Positions 8,487 to 17,707 of a DNA stretch of 64,000 nt are shown one piece after another. The stretch spans positions 1,448,001-1,512,000 of the forward strand of contig NZ_CP162133.1 of NCBI RefSeq assembly GCF_040833955.1. Reading direction: 5' to 3'. How positions within the stretch are numbered: position 1 is the first letter of the stretch; each line of letters starts with the position of its first letter. Origin of the DNA: Leptospira sp. WS60.C2 (GTDB taxonomy: Bacteria > Spirochaetota > Leptospiria > Leptospirales > Leptospiraceae). Both the position numbers and the translations under genes were made by a program. A model generated the notes under the pieces. It had not been told where the DNA came from. It was given only the letters and a program-made list of their open reading frames with translations, and ran no database searches.

Positions 8487-11243
8487 TTGAATTCTAGAAT
8501 GCAAAACCCAGTCCAACTTATTTCCAATCAACCTGAGTTATGTGAATTTGTTTTGCACCGGGGTGTTTTTGGTTTTTTAATTTGGGACACAACCGTTGGG
8601 ATAATTTATCCAAGCCCTGTAGCCACCAAATCTATGGGTTTATCTCATGAGAATCCATTCCCCGCCGAATGCATTTTAACTCATTCTGGAATACGATTTG
8701 ATTCAGAGAATCAAACATCAGAATCTATTTTAGGTAGAATTTGTTTTGATCCAAATAGCAGTGCTGGTTTTCCGTTTCGTTTCCATTCTAAAGAATTTAC
8801 CGAATCTGGAAAAAAGTACATATTACTAGCATTAGATGCCTTTGTTGCAACTAAAGAGTCAATTTCACCTCCCATTCTCCAATCGAAGGAGATTTCTAGA
8901 GATCTTTTTACATCCTCATTTCATCATTCCAATATAGGTATGGAAATTTCCAATCCATTAGGAGAAATGATCGAAGTGAATCCAATTTTTTGTGAATGGT
9001 TAGGATATAAAAATGAAGAATTAAAAACAAAGTCTTTATCTGAATTTACCCATCCTGAAGATATAACGTTAGAACGATCTTATTTAGAAAAGTTAAATCG
9101 AGGATTGATTCCTAATTTTCAAATCAAAAAAAGATTTATCACGAAAAACAAACAAATCATTTGGACGATCTCGAATAAGTCCATCATTCGGGATGTTTTA
9201 GGAAATCCGATTTATTATTTATCTCAAATTTTAAACATAACTGATTCGATCCAAACAGAACAAGAACTGAGATCTACGTCCCGTTTGTTAGATCAGATGG
9301 CAAATCTTGCAAAAATTGGTGGATGGGATTTGGATCTGAAAACTAAAAAAGCGAATTGGACTCATGTCACTAAACGCATTCATGAAGTTGAGGATGATTA
9401 TCTTCCCAGTGTGGAGAATGGTCTTACGTTTTATCATTCTGAAGAAAGCCGAAACAAAATTACAAGTGCATTCAATTTACTCATCCAAACAGGAAAAGAA
9501 TATGATTTGGAGTTAGAGATGGTTACTGCGAAAGGCAACTTAACTTGGGTGAGAACCATCGGACGTGCCGAATGGGAAAACGGTAAAGTAGTGAAAATCT
9601 ATGGAATCATCCAAGACATCAATGAACGTAAAAAATGGGAAATGGCACTTGCATCCCAAACAGCGATTCTATGGTCGTTTGTGGAATATGCTCCGGCCGC
9701 CGTAGCCATGTTAGACCAAGAAATGCGATATGTCGCTCTAAGTCAGAGATGGATTGATGATTATAAAATTCCACTGACAAAGGAAGAGATTATCGGAAAA
9801 TGCCACTATGAAATTTTCCCTAATATTGGCGATGATTGGAAACAGCTGCATGCACGTGGTTTACAAGGTGAGGTTTTAAAACAAGACGAAGATATTTGGA
9901 GACCACCAGGTTGGGAGAAAAACCAAGTCATCCAATGGGAAATTCGACCTTGGAATCTACTTTCGGGAGGGATCGGGGGAATTCTGATGTTTACCAGGGA
10001 CATCACTGAATCCTATGATACGAAACTTGAGTTAGAACAAGCAAAGAACTTAGCTGAAAAAGCATACAATGCAAAATCAGAATTTTTAGCCAATATGAGT
10101 CATGAGATTAGGACTCCTTTGAATGGTATCATTGGTTATTCCGATTTATTAGCGGAAACTCTAGCCGATACTTCGTTTAATGAATATGCTCAAATAGTAA
10201 AACAGTCTGCACACACTCTCCTGAACATTGTCAATGATATCCTAGACTTTTCTAAAGCAGAAGCAGGCAAACTTAAACTTGCGGAAGAACCAAATGATTT
10301 AAAAAAGTTGGTTTTTGAATCCTTAAAAATTATGGATATCCAGGCGATTGCCAAAGGTTTGGAAATTCGATTCAATATGGAAGAATCGATTCCTGATACA
10401 CTGATGTTTGATTCCAACCGTTTGCGTCAGGTTATGTTGAATTTAATTGGGAATGCGATTAAGTTTACAGAATTTGGGGTGATTGAATGTAATATGAATC
10501 GATTGCCTTCCCATTCGGACAAAGAAGTAAGGGTTAGAATTTCTGTGAAAGATACTGGGATTGGAATCGCCAAAGAGAACCAGAAAAAAATATTTGATTC
10601 CTTCACTCAAGAGGATTTTTCCACCACACGCAAGTTTGGTGGAACAGGTCTTGGTCTTGCCATTTGCCGACAGTTGTTACATCTTATGAAATCAGAATTA
10701 CAACTGAATAGTGAGTTGGGACTTGGAAGTGAATTTTATTTTGAAATTCCGTTTCGGATCCCAGAAGTGGAAGAATGGGCACAATCAGATTTTGCGAAAC
10801 CAAATGAGATTGATTCGAGTTTAGAATCCAAATCATCAAATATGAGTCAGAGCAAAATTCTCGTTGTGGAAGACAATATCGTCAATCTAGGATTGATGAA
10901 AAATTTCATCAGAAGAATTTTCCCCGATGTTTTGATACTGGAGGCAGAGAATGGAGAAGAAGCAATATCCATCTTCCAAAGGGAAAATCCAAATTTGATA
11001 CTCATGGACATCCAGATGCCAGTCAAAAACGGATACGATGCCACAATGGCAATTCGAGAGTTAGAAGAAGGAAAACACATTCCTATCATTGCCGTCACAG
11101 CGGGAATCATTGCAGGAGAGAGGGAAAAATGTTTTGAAGTGGGAATGAATGATTTTTTAAGTAAACCAGTGCAAAAAGAGCGTTTAAAACAAATTCTTTT
11201 GAAATGGTTGTTAGAGACTCAATCAGGAATCGAATCGAAATAA
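8487..11243 (+). CDS. Hybrid PAS histidine kinase with receiver domain
   Basis: A 918-residue cytosolic-looking signalling protein with no clear membrane segments. Approximate domains: an N-terminal region to 150, three PAS/PAC units (about 155-260, 275-380, 395-510), HisKA with FLANMSHEIRTPLNG (His 539), HATPase_c with NLIGNAIKF, DTGIGI and GTGLGLAI, and a C-terminal receiver with VVEDN and LMDIQMPVKNG (phospho-acceptor Asp 841). The reading frame opens at a TTG at 8487. An ATG at 8499 is equally possible, and neither has a strong ribosome site. Co-directional with the heme lipoprotein and the membrane kinase. The tail overlaps the convergent porin-like gene by 21 bases. Confidence 0.92.
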   Translation: MNSRMQNPVQLISNQPELCEFVLHRGVFGFLIWDTTVGIIYPSPVATKSMGLSHENPFPAECILTHSGIRFDSENQTSESILGRICFDPNSSAGFPFRFHSKEFTESGKKYILLALDAFVATKESISPPILQSKEISRDLFTSSFHHSNIGMEISNPLGEMIEVNPIFCEWLGYKNEELKTKSLSEFTHPEDITLERSYLEKLNRGLIPNFQIKKRFITKNKQIIWTISNKSIIRDVLGNPIYYLSQILNITDSIQTEQELRSTSRLLDQMANLAKIGGWDLDLKTKKANWTHVTKRIHEVEDDYLPSVENGLTFYHSEESRNKITSAFNLLIQTGKEYDLELEMVTAKGNLTWVRTIGRAEWENGKVVKIYGIIQDINERKKWEMALASQTAILWSFVEYAPAAVAMLDQEMRYVALSQRWIDDYKIPLTKEEIIGKCHYEIFPNIGDDWKQLHARGLQGEVLKQDEDIWRPPGWEKNQVIQWEIRPWNLLSGGIGGILMFTRDITESYDTKLELEQAKNLAEKAYNAKSEFLANMSHEIRTPLNGIIGYSDLLAETLADTSFNEYAQIVKQSAHTLLNIVNDILDFSKAEAGKLKLAEEPNDLKKLVFESLKIMDIQAIAKGLEIRFNMEESIPDTLMFDSNRLRQVMLNLIGNAIKFTEFGVIECNMNRLPSHSDKEVRVRISVKDTGIGIAKENQKKIFDSFTQEDFSTTRKFGGTGLGLAICRQLLHLMKSELQLNSELGLGSEFYFEIPFRIPEVEEWAQSDFAKPNEIDSSLESKSSNMSQSKILVVEDNIVNLGLMKNFIRRIFPDVLILEAENGEEAISIFQRENPNLILMDIQMPVKNGYDATMAIRELEEGKHIPIIAVTAGIIAGEREKCFEVGMNDFLSKPVQKERLKQILLKWLLETQSGIESK

Positions 11244-12815
11244 ACCTCCCAAACGCACCATAACAGACTCACTCACAGCACTGGAACGGGAAGAAGGACT
11301 CCCTGGATCACGTAATTCACCAACTTGTGTGATCGGATCAAAACTACTGATATGGGAGGAAAGTCCCGAATAACGATCTACATCTTTGTAATAGGTGCGA
11401 AATACATCGGTTTGAAGAAAAAAACGAATTCTATCTTCAGGATCATAATTCATTCTAATTCCATAATTTAGATTTTCACGAATAGATCCCATCACCCGAG
11501 GATTGGATGTCCATTGGAATGTATCTGCACGACTGATGGTAAGAGAATTGAAATCAGCACCAACTAACACCTCTGGATTAGTGATTTTAGAAATCCCTCC
11601 ATGGAAACCAAAACCAAATTGTTTCGAAACATCATAATTTAAACTTAAAAAACCTGTGGCTTCTTTTGGAGATTCAAATTTGCGTTTTGAGTCAGACTTG
11701 GCATCTGAGGCATATCCTCCAGTTAAAAATCCAAATCGACCATTTGAAAATTCTTCTCCATAAGTAGTGGTTTGAAAAGGAGCAATGCCTGAAGATGTAA
11801 TGGATGTTAGGTTTGTTCCGTAGGAAACTTCTCCTCTGGATTCGAAATTCCCCAATTTCCAGACAAATCCAAGGGAGACTCCTCCAGAGTTAAGAGTCGC
11901 TTTTTGTTGGTTTTCTTTTTGTATCAGTGTTGAAAAGGGAATTTCATTCCCATTGAATGAATTCTCTGGATATAAGAGAAGTCCATCTCTGGAAGAGTCA
12001 GTTTTTGGGTCACTAACCTTCAATTTTGTGCCTATTGCGGAGGTCGTGAATAACAAATTTGCGTTGGGAATCCAGTCGATCCTGATTGCAACCGTGGGCA
12101 TCGTATTTCGTTCAATATTGGTTCGGACGTTTGGATCATTGTGAAATCCTGTCGTTCCAATGGCAGAACCTATTTTGAATTCACCTAACTTGTACCAGAT
12201 TCCAATTTGTTCTCTTTGCCAACCAATGTTTCCAGAAGCAGACATAAAGGCACTTGCATTATACGATTGAGGGAACACACCAGCAAATAAATCCCATGTT
12301 CTTCCTAAAAAAAATTCAATCTGGGAGGTTGGAGTGTATCGAAAATACATCTGTCTTACGCGGGGTTTTGTTTCAGCACCTACCGAACTTTTTGTAACAT
12401 CTACAAAATCGGCTTCAAAAATAGCTTTGGCTTTGTTCCCGTAAAGGATCTCAGCTCCTAACAAAGAACTAGTTGGATAAATTCCAGAGCGTGGTTCTGA
12501 GTCTCTTGCCTGTACTTGTCTCTTGGCAACAGTAGGTCCTACTAGATTATCAAATCCAAAAGATAAAACAGATTGGTTGGCATAAGCGAAATCTGTTTTA
12601 AGCATTCCTGTTACTTTGAATTGTAACTCATTGGATGGCGGTTGTTTTGTATTGGATTCGGAGCCAATTCCTTTGGGTGGATAGAGCGTTGTTCCTTCTT
12701 TAGAAGAGGATTTGTCCTCTGGTTCAGGTTCTGCCGAAAGAGTTTGGAAGTTTCCAAGAAAGATGATCAGGAAAGGAATCAGAATGAGTGGTTTCAATAG
12801 GTTTTTCCTCATCAT
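11223..12815 (-). CDS. Outer-membrane beta-barrel (porin-like) protein
   Basis: A 530-residue exported protein: signal peptide through about residue 28 (LILIPFLIIFLGNFQTLSA), an acidic/Ser linker, then many alternating amphipathic strands ending in FRFDS. The segment IEFFLGRTWDLFAGVFPQS and the following short strands look like a 16-strand-type porin or DcaP-like barrel, but I cannot assign a named family. The start may be the ATG at 12815 or the next one at 12812. No partner gene is adjacent on the same strand, and its substrate is unknown. Confidence 0.75.
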   Translation of the reverse strand: MMRKNLLKPLILIPFLIIFLGNFQTLSAEPEPEDKSSSKEGTTLYPPKGIGSESNTKQPPSNELQFKVTGMLKTDFAYANQSVLSFGFDNLVGPTVAKRQVQARDSEPRSGIYPTSSLLGAEILYGNKAKAIFEADFVDVTKSSVGAETKPRVRQMYFRYTPTSQIEFFLGRTWDLFAGVFPQSYNASAFMSASGNIGWQREQIGIWYKLGEFKIGSAIGTTGFHNDPNVRTNIERNTMPTVAIRIDWIPNANLLFTTSAIGTKLKVSDPKTDSSRDGLLLYPENSFNGNEIPFSTLIQKENQQKATLNSGGVSLGFVWKLGNFESRGEVSYGTNLTSITSSGIAPFQTTTYGEEFSNGRFGFLTGGYASDAKSDSKRKFESPKEATGFLSLNYDVSKQFGFGFHGGISKITNPEVLVGADFNSLTISRADTFQWTSNPRVMGSIRENLNYGIRMNYDPEDRIRFFLQTDVFRTYYKDVDRYSGLSSHISSFDPITQVGELRDPGSPSSRSSAVSESVMVRLGGLFRFDS

Positions 12816-13067
12816 TTTGTTGTATGAAAATGTGTGAACACTCTAGATGCAATCCAAACATTTTGCAAGAAAACATTCAAACTTTCCTAAAGAAACAAGT
12901 GAAAATTCCATTCCTTAATAGAGTTTCCAAAATCCCAAAAGACAATTTAGCCTGTTTTTCATTGATTTTAATAGAAACTGTAAAATGAAAAATAGGTTTC
13001 AGTTTCTTGTCTTTCTAGGACTTTGGTGCAGAAGATACGTTCATCATAAATCATTAGAGGAAATCGA

Positions 13068-13529
13068 ATGTCACGTCCATTTAAAGTGTTAGGCATCCAA
13101 CAAGTTGCAATCGGTGGAGAATCCAAAGAAAAACTTTCCAAGTTTTGGGTTGAAATTATGGGACTTACGAAAGTTTCAGACTACAAAAGTGAAAAAGAGA
13201 ATGTGGATGAAGACATTCTTTCCATGGGAAATGGTCCTTATAAAGTCGAAATCGATTTGATGCAACCAATCGATCCAAACAAAAGTCCGAAGGTTCACGA
13301 TCCTAAACTCAATCACATCGGTCTATGGATTGATAAATTAGAAGAGTGTGTGGAATACCTCACCAAACAAGGTGTAAGATTTACTCCTGGTGGGATCAGA
13401 AAAGGTGCTGCAGGGTATAATGTATGTTTCATCCATCCGAAGGGAAATGAAGAATTCCCACTGTGTAGCGAAGGGGTTCTTGTGGAACTTGTGCAAGCAC
13501 CTGAAGATGTGATCAAAGCCTTAGGGTAA
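13068..13529 (+). CDS. VOC (glyoxalase-fold) family protein
   Basis: A 153-residue protein with two beta-alpha-beta-beta-beta modules of the vicinal oxygen chelate fold. QQVAIGG with [12 protein letters not shown] opens the first module, and [23 protein letters not shown] opens the second. VELVQAP at the C-terminus supplies a typical Glu metal ligand. His in LNHIG is another likely ligand. The GAGG before the ATG gives a good ribosome site. The fold covers lyases, epimerases and dioxygenases, so the reaction is not assigned. Confidence 0.85.
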   Translation: MSRPFKVLGIQQVAIGGESKEKLSKFWVEIMGLTKVSDYKSEKENVDEDILSMGNGPYKVEIDLMQPIDPNKSPKVHDPKLNHIGLWIDKLEECVEYLTKQGVRFTPGGIRKGAAGYNVCFIHPKGNEEFPLCSEGVLVELVQAPEDVIKALG

Positions 13530-13540
13530 TTTTTTGATCG

Positions 13541-14167
13541 TTAGTATGCAAGGAGACGGTTGGTGTCATAACCAATCGTCCGTGCATATTGTATGTATTC
13601 AGTTTCTACGGCAGGGGAGATTGTTTTTTCCCTGGAGAAAATCCATAAAAAATTCGCCTCTGGTCCCCCTATGAGTGCTGTTTGGTAATTGGTTCTATCA
13701 ATTTTCAATATCAAATAATCCCCAAAGAAAAACGGATATAAAAAACTAACCTTTAACTTTCCTATATTGGGATTAGGAAGTAGGGCGATCCCTTCCAATC
13801 GGCTGACTCCATTTGGATTGGTTCCTTGGTTGATGACTCGTATATTTCCATCACCTAGCAATTGATATTCGGCACTGACATTCGTCAAACCTTGTTGGAA
13901 AAGGTTGTCGATACGTTTCATCTCTTGCCAGGTGCCAAGAAAACGATTCCATTCAATATTTTGTTCGGCAAACTGATCAAATCTTGATGTAGAGAGGTAA
14001 GATCCTAGACCAGTGGTGACTAAGGGAAGAAATGGTTCGCTTAAATTCTTTTCTGAATCTCCAGTTGGGAAACCCGTCTTGGAACATTGGAATAGAAAAA
14101 CAAAACAAAAAAACAAAAAATGTATCGCGAGTCTCTCTTTTGAGTTCCTGGCTTGGCATCCTTTCAT
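13541..14167 (-). CDS. Lipocalin-family outer-membrane lipoprotein, Blc-like
   Basis: A 208-residue lipoprotein: hydrophobic signal FLFFCFVFLFQC with anchored Cys 28, then a lipocalin domain. Blc-type signatures are visible: FLGTWQEMKRIDNLFQQGL (the G-x-W motif), TNVSAEYQLL, and KLKVSFLYPFFFGDYLIL followed by NYQTALIGGPEANFLWIFSR. Lipocalins of this group bind fatty acids or lysophospholipids in the cell envelope. The ATG at 14167 is preferred over a TTG one codon earlier. It is the last gene of a minus-strand run, 41 bases after the flippase-like gene. Confidence 0.85.
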   Translation of the reverse strand: MKGCQARNSKERLAIHFLFFCFVFLFQCSKTGFPTGDSEKNLSEPFLPLVTTGLGSYLSTSRFDQFAEQNIEWNRFLGTWQEMKRIDNLFQQGLTNVSAEYQLLGDGNIRVINQGTNPNGVSRLEGIALLPNPNIGKLKVSFLYPFFFGDYLILKIDRTNYQTALIGGPEANFLWIFSREKTISPAVETEYIQYARTIGYDTNRLLAY

Positions 14168-14208
14168 CAAAACTTAGATACCAAACAGTTTCGTTTTAGG
14201 GTGAAATT

Positions 14209-15168
14209 TTATATGGTTTCTTTGATTTTTTGGTGGGAGAGTCGCCAAAATAGATACGCAAACAATGCCATCACAGTGGTGATGAGAAACTGAGTTAAAT
14301 GTACAACCGTTGCATACACGAGTCCCTCTCCCGGATCCCTTCCTAAAATGATGAATCCAGAGATAATGGCGGCATGAAAGACACCGATTCCTGAGGGAGC
14401 AGATGGAATGGCAACTCCCATCCCTCCTAAAAACATAAACAGTAATGCTTCTGGAAACCCTATGGGCATACCGATCAAATGACCTGCCAAATAGTAGGAG
14501 ATTGCATAACCAAAAATCCAAGTGGGTAAGGAATACGCGACAGGTTTCAGGAGTTTGTCACCTTGTAAAAATTCCGAAAACTCCACCAAATGATGGTCGA
14601 GTTTTGCCTCGTAGAGTGATTGTTTTCCTGCAATTGAAAAACATTTTAGGAGTAAGGAACGTAATGTATTTAAAAAATATTTTACTAAAATGAGACCAAC
14701 TAACATGCCAACGATGACAAGAGTTGATATTAAGAGTAAACTCAAATTTTTTGACTGTCCTAGACCCATGTAAAAAAGAGCGGCAGCGCCAATGACAACG
14801 ACAGCCCCTAAATCCATCACCTTTTCCAGAAAAATGCGACTTAAGAGGTGGGTTAAGGGTAGATCAGAATCACGTTTGTTCATGAGAAGTCTTACTAAAT
14901 CTCCACCTCTCGCAGGCAAAACCATATTTAAGCCAACCCCAATGATGGCCGTTAGGAACGACTGAGTAAACGTGATTTTTTTTTCGAGTAAATGATACCA
15001 ACGAATGGAAAAGGGAACAAAGGCCCATAAGTTAGAAAGAAAGAGCAATGGAAAGATCCACCAATTGATTTTTCCTTCCAATCGTTTGAATTCACTTAGA
15101 TCGAAGTTTTTTTGCAAAAAATAAATGGCAATACCTGATACGATAATTCCAAAAAATAATTTTTTCAT
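14209..15168 (-). CDS. YbhN/LPG-synthase-type flippase-like membrane protein
   Basis: A 319-residue polytopic membrane protein of the lysylphosphatidylglycerol synthase transmembrane (UPF0104/YbhN) family. Family features are SNLWAFVPFSIRWYHLL, the NMVLPARGGDLVRLLM motif near residue 95 and PSAPSGIGVFHAA near residue 260. Members move or modify lipid-linked substrates, and the substrate here is unknown. The frame is open to 15213, but those extra codons lie inside the HIT gene. The ATG at 15168 has an upstream AAGGG and begins MKKLFF, then a hydrophobic segment. It lies 13 bases after the HIT gene stop. Confidence 0.85.
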   Translation of the reverse strand: MKKLFFGIIVSGIAIYFLQKNFDLSEFKRLEGKINWWIFPLLFLSNLWAFVPFSIRWYHLLEKKITFTQSFLTAIIGVGLNMVLPARGGDLVRLLMNKRDSDLPLTHLLSRIFLEKVMDLGAVVVIGAAALFYMGLGQSKNLSLLLISTLVIVGMLVGLILVKYFLNTLRSLLLKCFSIAGKQSLYEAKLDHHLVEFSEFLQGDKLLKPVAYSLPTWIFGYAISYYLAGHLIGMPIGFPEALLFMFLGGMGVAIPSAPSGIGVFHAAIISGFIILGRDPGEGLVYATVVHLTQFLITTVMALFAYLFWRLSHQKIKETI

Positions 15169-15181
15169 TCTAGTAAATCCC

Positions 15182-15526
15182 TTATCCTGGAGGCCACTGC
15201 AGATGTCTTCCACCTAGCAGATGAAAGTGGATGTGTCCCACGGTTTGTCCACCGTGACTTCCACAATTGTTGACCAAACGGTATCCTTTCTCCTGGATCT
15301 TATTTTTTTCTGCTAACTTAGGGATCACTTGGAAGATTTCAGTGATGACCTTTGGATCCAAAGAATCAATTTCATTCATACTTGTGATGTGTTGTTTGGG
15401 AATGATGAGTAGGTGAATTGGAGCTTGAGGTGTGATATCATGGAAGACAAGAATGGAATCAGACTCATATTCCTTTTTTGCAGGTATCTCTCCTTTGATG
15501 ATCTTACAAAAGATGCAGTTTTCCAT
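15182..15526 (-). CDS. HIT family nucleotide-binding hydrolase (HINT-like)
   Basis: A 114-residue histidine-triad protein. CIFCKIIKGEIP at the N-terminus is the usual HINT zinc/Cys segment, and GQTVGHIHFHLLGG is the catalytic H-x-H-x-H triad. HINT enzymes hydrolyse nucleoside phosphoramidates and aminoacyl-adenylates. The ATG at 15526 follows an AGGAGAAA placed in the end of the ROK gene and starts one base past its stop, so translation is likely coupled. Confidence 0.93.
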   Translation of the reverse strand: MENCIFCKIIKGEIPAKKEYESDSILVFHDITPQAPIHLLIIPKQHITSMNEIDSLDPKVITEIFQVIPKLAEKNKIQEKGYRLVNNCGSHGGQTVGHIHFHLLGGRHLQWPPG

Positions 15527-15527
15527 T

Positions 15528-16424
15528 TTATTGTTTCTCCTTTGCAAATACAAGTGATGCAGCACCTAACGTACCTGAAATGTTTCCACCAATACCCATT
15601 TTCAATCGATCGTTCAAAACGGAAAAAATAGTAGAACGAATTTCTGATTCTAAAAGAGATCCAAACAAATCATAAGATTTGGTAATCCCTCCCACAAAGA
15701 CAACGGCTTCTGGGTTCAGTAAATGAATGGCATTTCTTACGGCATGGGCTAGGGCTTTTGTTCCAAACTCCAAAATCTCTTTTGCAAGTTTGTCACCCTC
15801 TCGTACAAGACCAAAAAAAGCTTCGGCGTGCGGGAGTGTTTGATTTGTTTTTTCTAGGTACCGATTGAGAAACCCTTTTGTGGAAAAGTAACTTTCCACA
15901 CAACCAAGGACACCACAACCACACATGGCACCTCCAATCACGGAAGTTGTATGGCCGATTTCGATTCCATTTCCTAAATACCCTGAATAGAGCACCCCCT
16001 TCTGTACAAACCCACCACCAATCCCTGTACCCAAGGTTAATATGAGTTGTGATTCCACTGCTTTGAATTTGCCAAAGATGGCTTCTCCTAACGCAGCGCA
16101 GTTGGCGTCATTTTCGTAAAAAACAGGAAGGGAAAATTCATTCTCTAGGGCTGATTTGATGGGTAAGTTTTTTAAGCCCACCATATTTGCGCTAGTGAGC
16201 ATAACGCCTGTTTCGTTATTAAGGGGGCCTGGAGATCCGACTCCAATTCCCATACACTCTTTTGTAAGAGGGCGAATGGTTTCTTTTAAAAGAGCGAGAA
16301 AACTGTCATTGTCCAGATGTTCAGGCGTTTTGGTATGATTGGATTTTTGTTCGTTTCCTGTTTCATCAAAAAGCGAAACACGAATGCTACCACCACCAAT
16401 ATCAACACCAATCGCTTGTTTCAA
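15528..16424 (-). CDS. ROK family sugar kinase (glucokinase-like)
   Basis: A 298-residue actin-fold kinase. The phosphate motif IGVDIGGGSIRVSLFD, the catalytic ENDANCAALGE, the TLGTGIGGGFV loop and the ROK zinc motif CGCGVLGCVE are all intact. It probably phosphorylates glucose or an N-acetylhexosamine with ATP. A TTG start at 16424 is set by AAGGAG seven bases upstream, at the end of the ABC gene. There is no DNA-binding domain, so it is an enzyme rather than a ROK repressor. The adjacent ABC and HIT genes do not reveal the sugar. Confidence 0.92.
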   Translation of the reverse strand: MKQAIGVDIGGGSIRVSLFDETGNEQKSNHTKTPEHLDNDSFLALLKETIRPLTKECMGIGVGSPGPLNNETGVMLTSANMVGLKNLPIKSALENEFSLPVFYENDANCAALGEAIFGKFKAVESQLILTLGTGIGGGFVQKGVLYSGYLGNGIEIGHTTSVIGGAMCGCGVLGCVESYFSTKGFLNRYLEKTNQTLPHAEAFFGLVREGDKLAKEILEFGTKALAHAVRNAIHLLNPEAVVFVGGITKSYDLFGSLLESEIRSTIFSVLNDRLKMGIGGNISGTLGAASLVFAKEKQ

Positions 16425-16427
16425 AAC

Positions 16428-17099
16428 TCATTCTCCTTTTATCACTTGTTCAAACCTACCATGTTTCATCTCATATACGGTTTGGGCATCAAAAGCGAGT
16501 TTCATGTCATGAGTCACTAGAATGATTGAGTGGTTCCGTTTGTTGTATTCATTGAGTAAAAGTTGGACCAGATAACTATTTTCTGGATCTAAATCTCCGG
16601 ACGGTTCGTCCGCAAAGAGGATGGCTGGGTCATTGATGAGCGACCTTGCAATAGCAGCCTTTTGGATTTGGCCACCAGACAGAGTTCTTGGAAGGGAGTT
16701 TTGGATGTCTCCCAATTTTAAGTGTTCGATGAGATAATCACATTTTCGGAGATAATCATCGTTTGAAAATTTTTTGGTAAATAAGGCAGGGAGAAGGATG
16801 TTTTCTTTGATCGTTAGGTTTCCCACAAGTTCCGAAAATTGAAACACAAGGCCCAAATCACGTGCCCGAATCTCGGCTAATTCTTGTTTGGAAATCTGAG
16901 AGAGTTTGATTTGATCGTACAAAATGTCCCCTTCCGTTGGGGAAAGCATTCCTGTGAGCATGGAGAGTAGGGTGGTTTTGCCAGACCCTGAAGGCCCGAT
17001 GATGGCTACATAGTCCCCTTGGTTTACGTCAAAACTGACGGAACTCACGGCCTCTTCTTTTCCGAATCGTTTGGTTAAATTGTGCACACGGAGTAACAT
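16428..17099 (-). CDS. ABC transporter ATP-binding protein, LolD/MacB-like
   Basis: A 223-residue ATPase subunit with Walker [10 protein letters not shown] near residues 35-43, Q-loop [10 protein letters not shown], signature [15 protein letters not shown], and Walker [13 protein letters not shown]. It is of the LolD/MacB/FtsE type that works with FtsX-like permeases. Its ATG overlaps the permease stop as TAATG, so the two genes are coupled. The exported substrate is unknown. Confidence 0.92.
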   Translation of the reverse strand: MLLRVHNLTKRFGKEEAVSSVSFDVNQGDYVAIIGPSGSGKTTLLSMLTGMLSPTEGDILYDQIKLSQISKQELAEIRARDLGLVFQFSELVGNLTIKENILLPALFTKKFSNDDYLRKCDYLIEHLKLGDIQNSLPRTLSGGQIQKAAIARSLINDPAILFADEPSGDLDPENSYLVQLLLNEYNKRNHSIILVTHDMKLAFDAQTVYEMKHGRFEQVIKGE

Positions 17100-17707
17100 T
17101 ATTTTTGTCTCCGTATGGATTTGTAAGGATCCATAAAGGTGCTAATTCCCACAGTGGGAAAGGAGACAAGTATCCCTAAAAATAGAAAGAGTACAAAACA
17201 AGTGAACATGGCTTTCACCTCACTCCAAAAACCAAAGTCAGGCGGGGGGCTTAGGAATTGCAAATTGAAGAAGATCGCCAAAAGAAAACTTGGTAAAAAT
17301 AGGAAAAAAAGGGACAAAGAAAGGAGAAAGATACAACCCCAACGGTTTCCCCCCACAGCCATCATCACTCCAATATCCCCTAGTCCATGCAAACAGTGGA
17401 AGAAAAATAAGGTCATGAGTGCAAAGCTTGTAGCGTAAAAAAGAATCTGCGGAGATTGGTCAAAGGAAACGATACTAGTAAGAGACACTCCCGCATACAA
17501 ATGGAAGTGAATCCGAACGGCAAGGATTAGGAATGTAAAAACAAGAGTTCCCACGAGGCCATAGGCTAGGGAGTAGAGACGATCTCTAAGGAGAAGTCGT
17601 AAGGCAAACGAAATGTAGGTGAGTTGTATCACTTCCAGGACAGAATTGACGTAAGACTCTTTTTTACCAACCAAAATAGGAAAATAGGAAGTATTCGAAT
17701 TTGGCAT
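17099..17707 (-). CDS. Half-size FtsX-like membrane permease partner
   Basis: A 202-residue membrane protein with about four hydrophobic segments, directly upstream of and overlapping the ABC ATPase gene. [18 protein letters not shown] resembles the FtsX/MacB loop segment (usually LGAS-x-x-x-I). The last residues [14 protein letters not shown] resemble the terminal P-x-x-x-L-R of that family. It lacks the large extracytoplasmic domain of LolC/MacB permeases, which makes it unusually short. Its ATG faces the TTG of the plus-strand TPR gene with the two starts overlapping by 7 bases and no clear ribosome site, so the true start may be further in. Confidence 0.65.
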   Translation of the reverse strand: MPNSNTSYFPILVGKKESYVNSVLEVIQLTYISFALRLLLRDRLYSLAYGLVGTLVFTFLILAVRIHFHLYAGVSLTSIVSFDQSPQILFYATSFALMTLFFFHCLHGLGDIGVMMAVGGNRWGCIFLLSLSLFFLFLPSFLLAIFFNLQFLSPPPDFGFWSEVKAMFTCFVLFLFLGILVSFPTVGISTFMDPYKSIRRQK

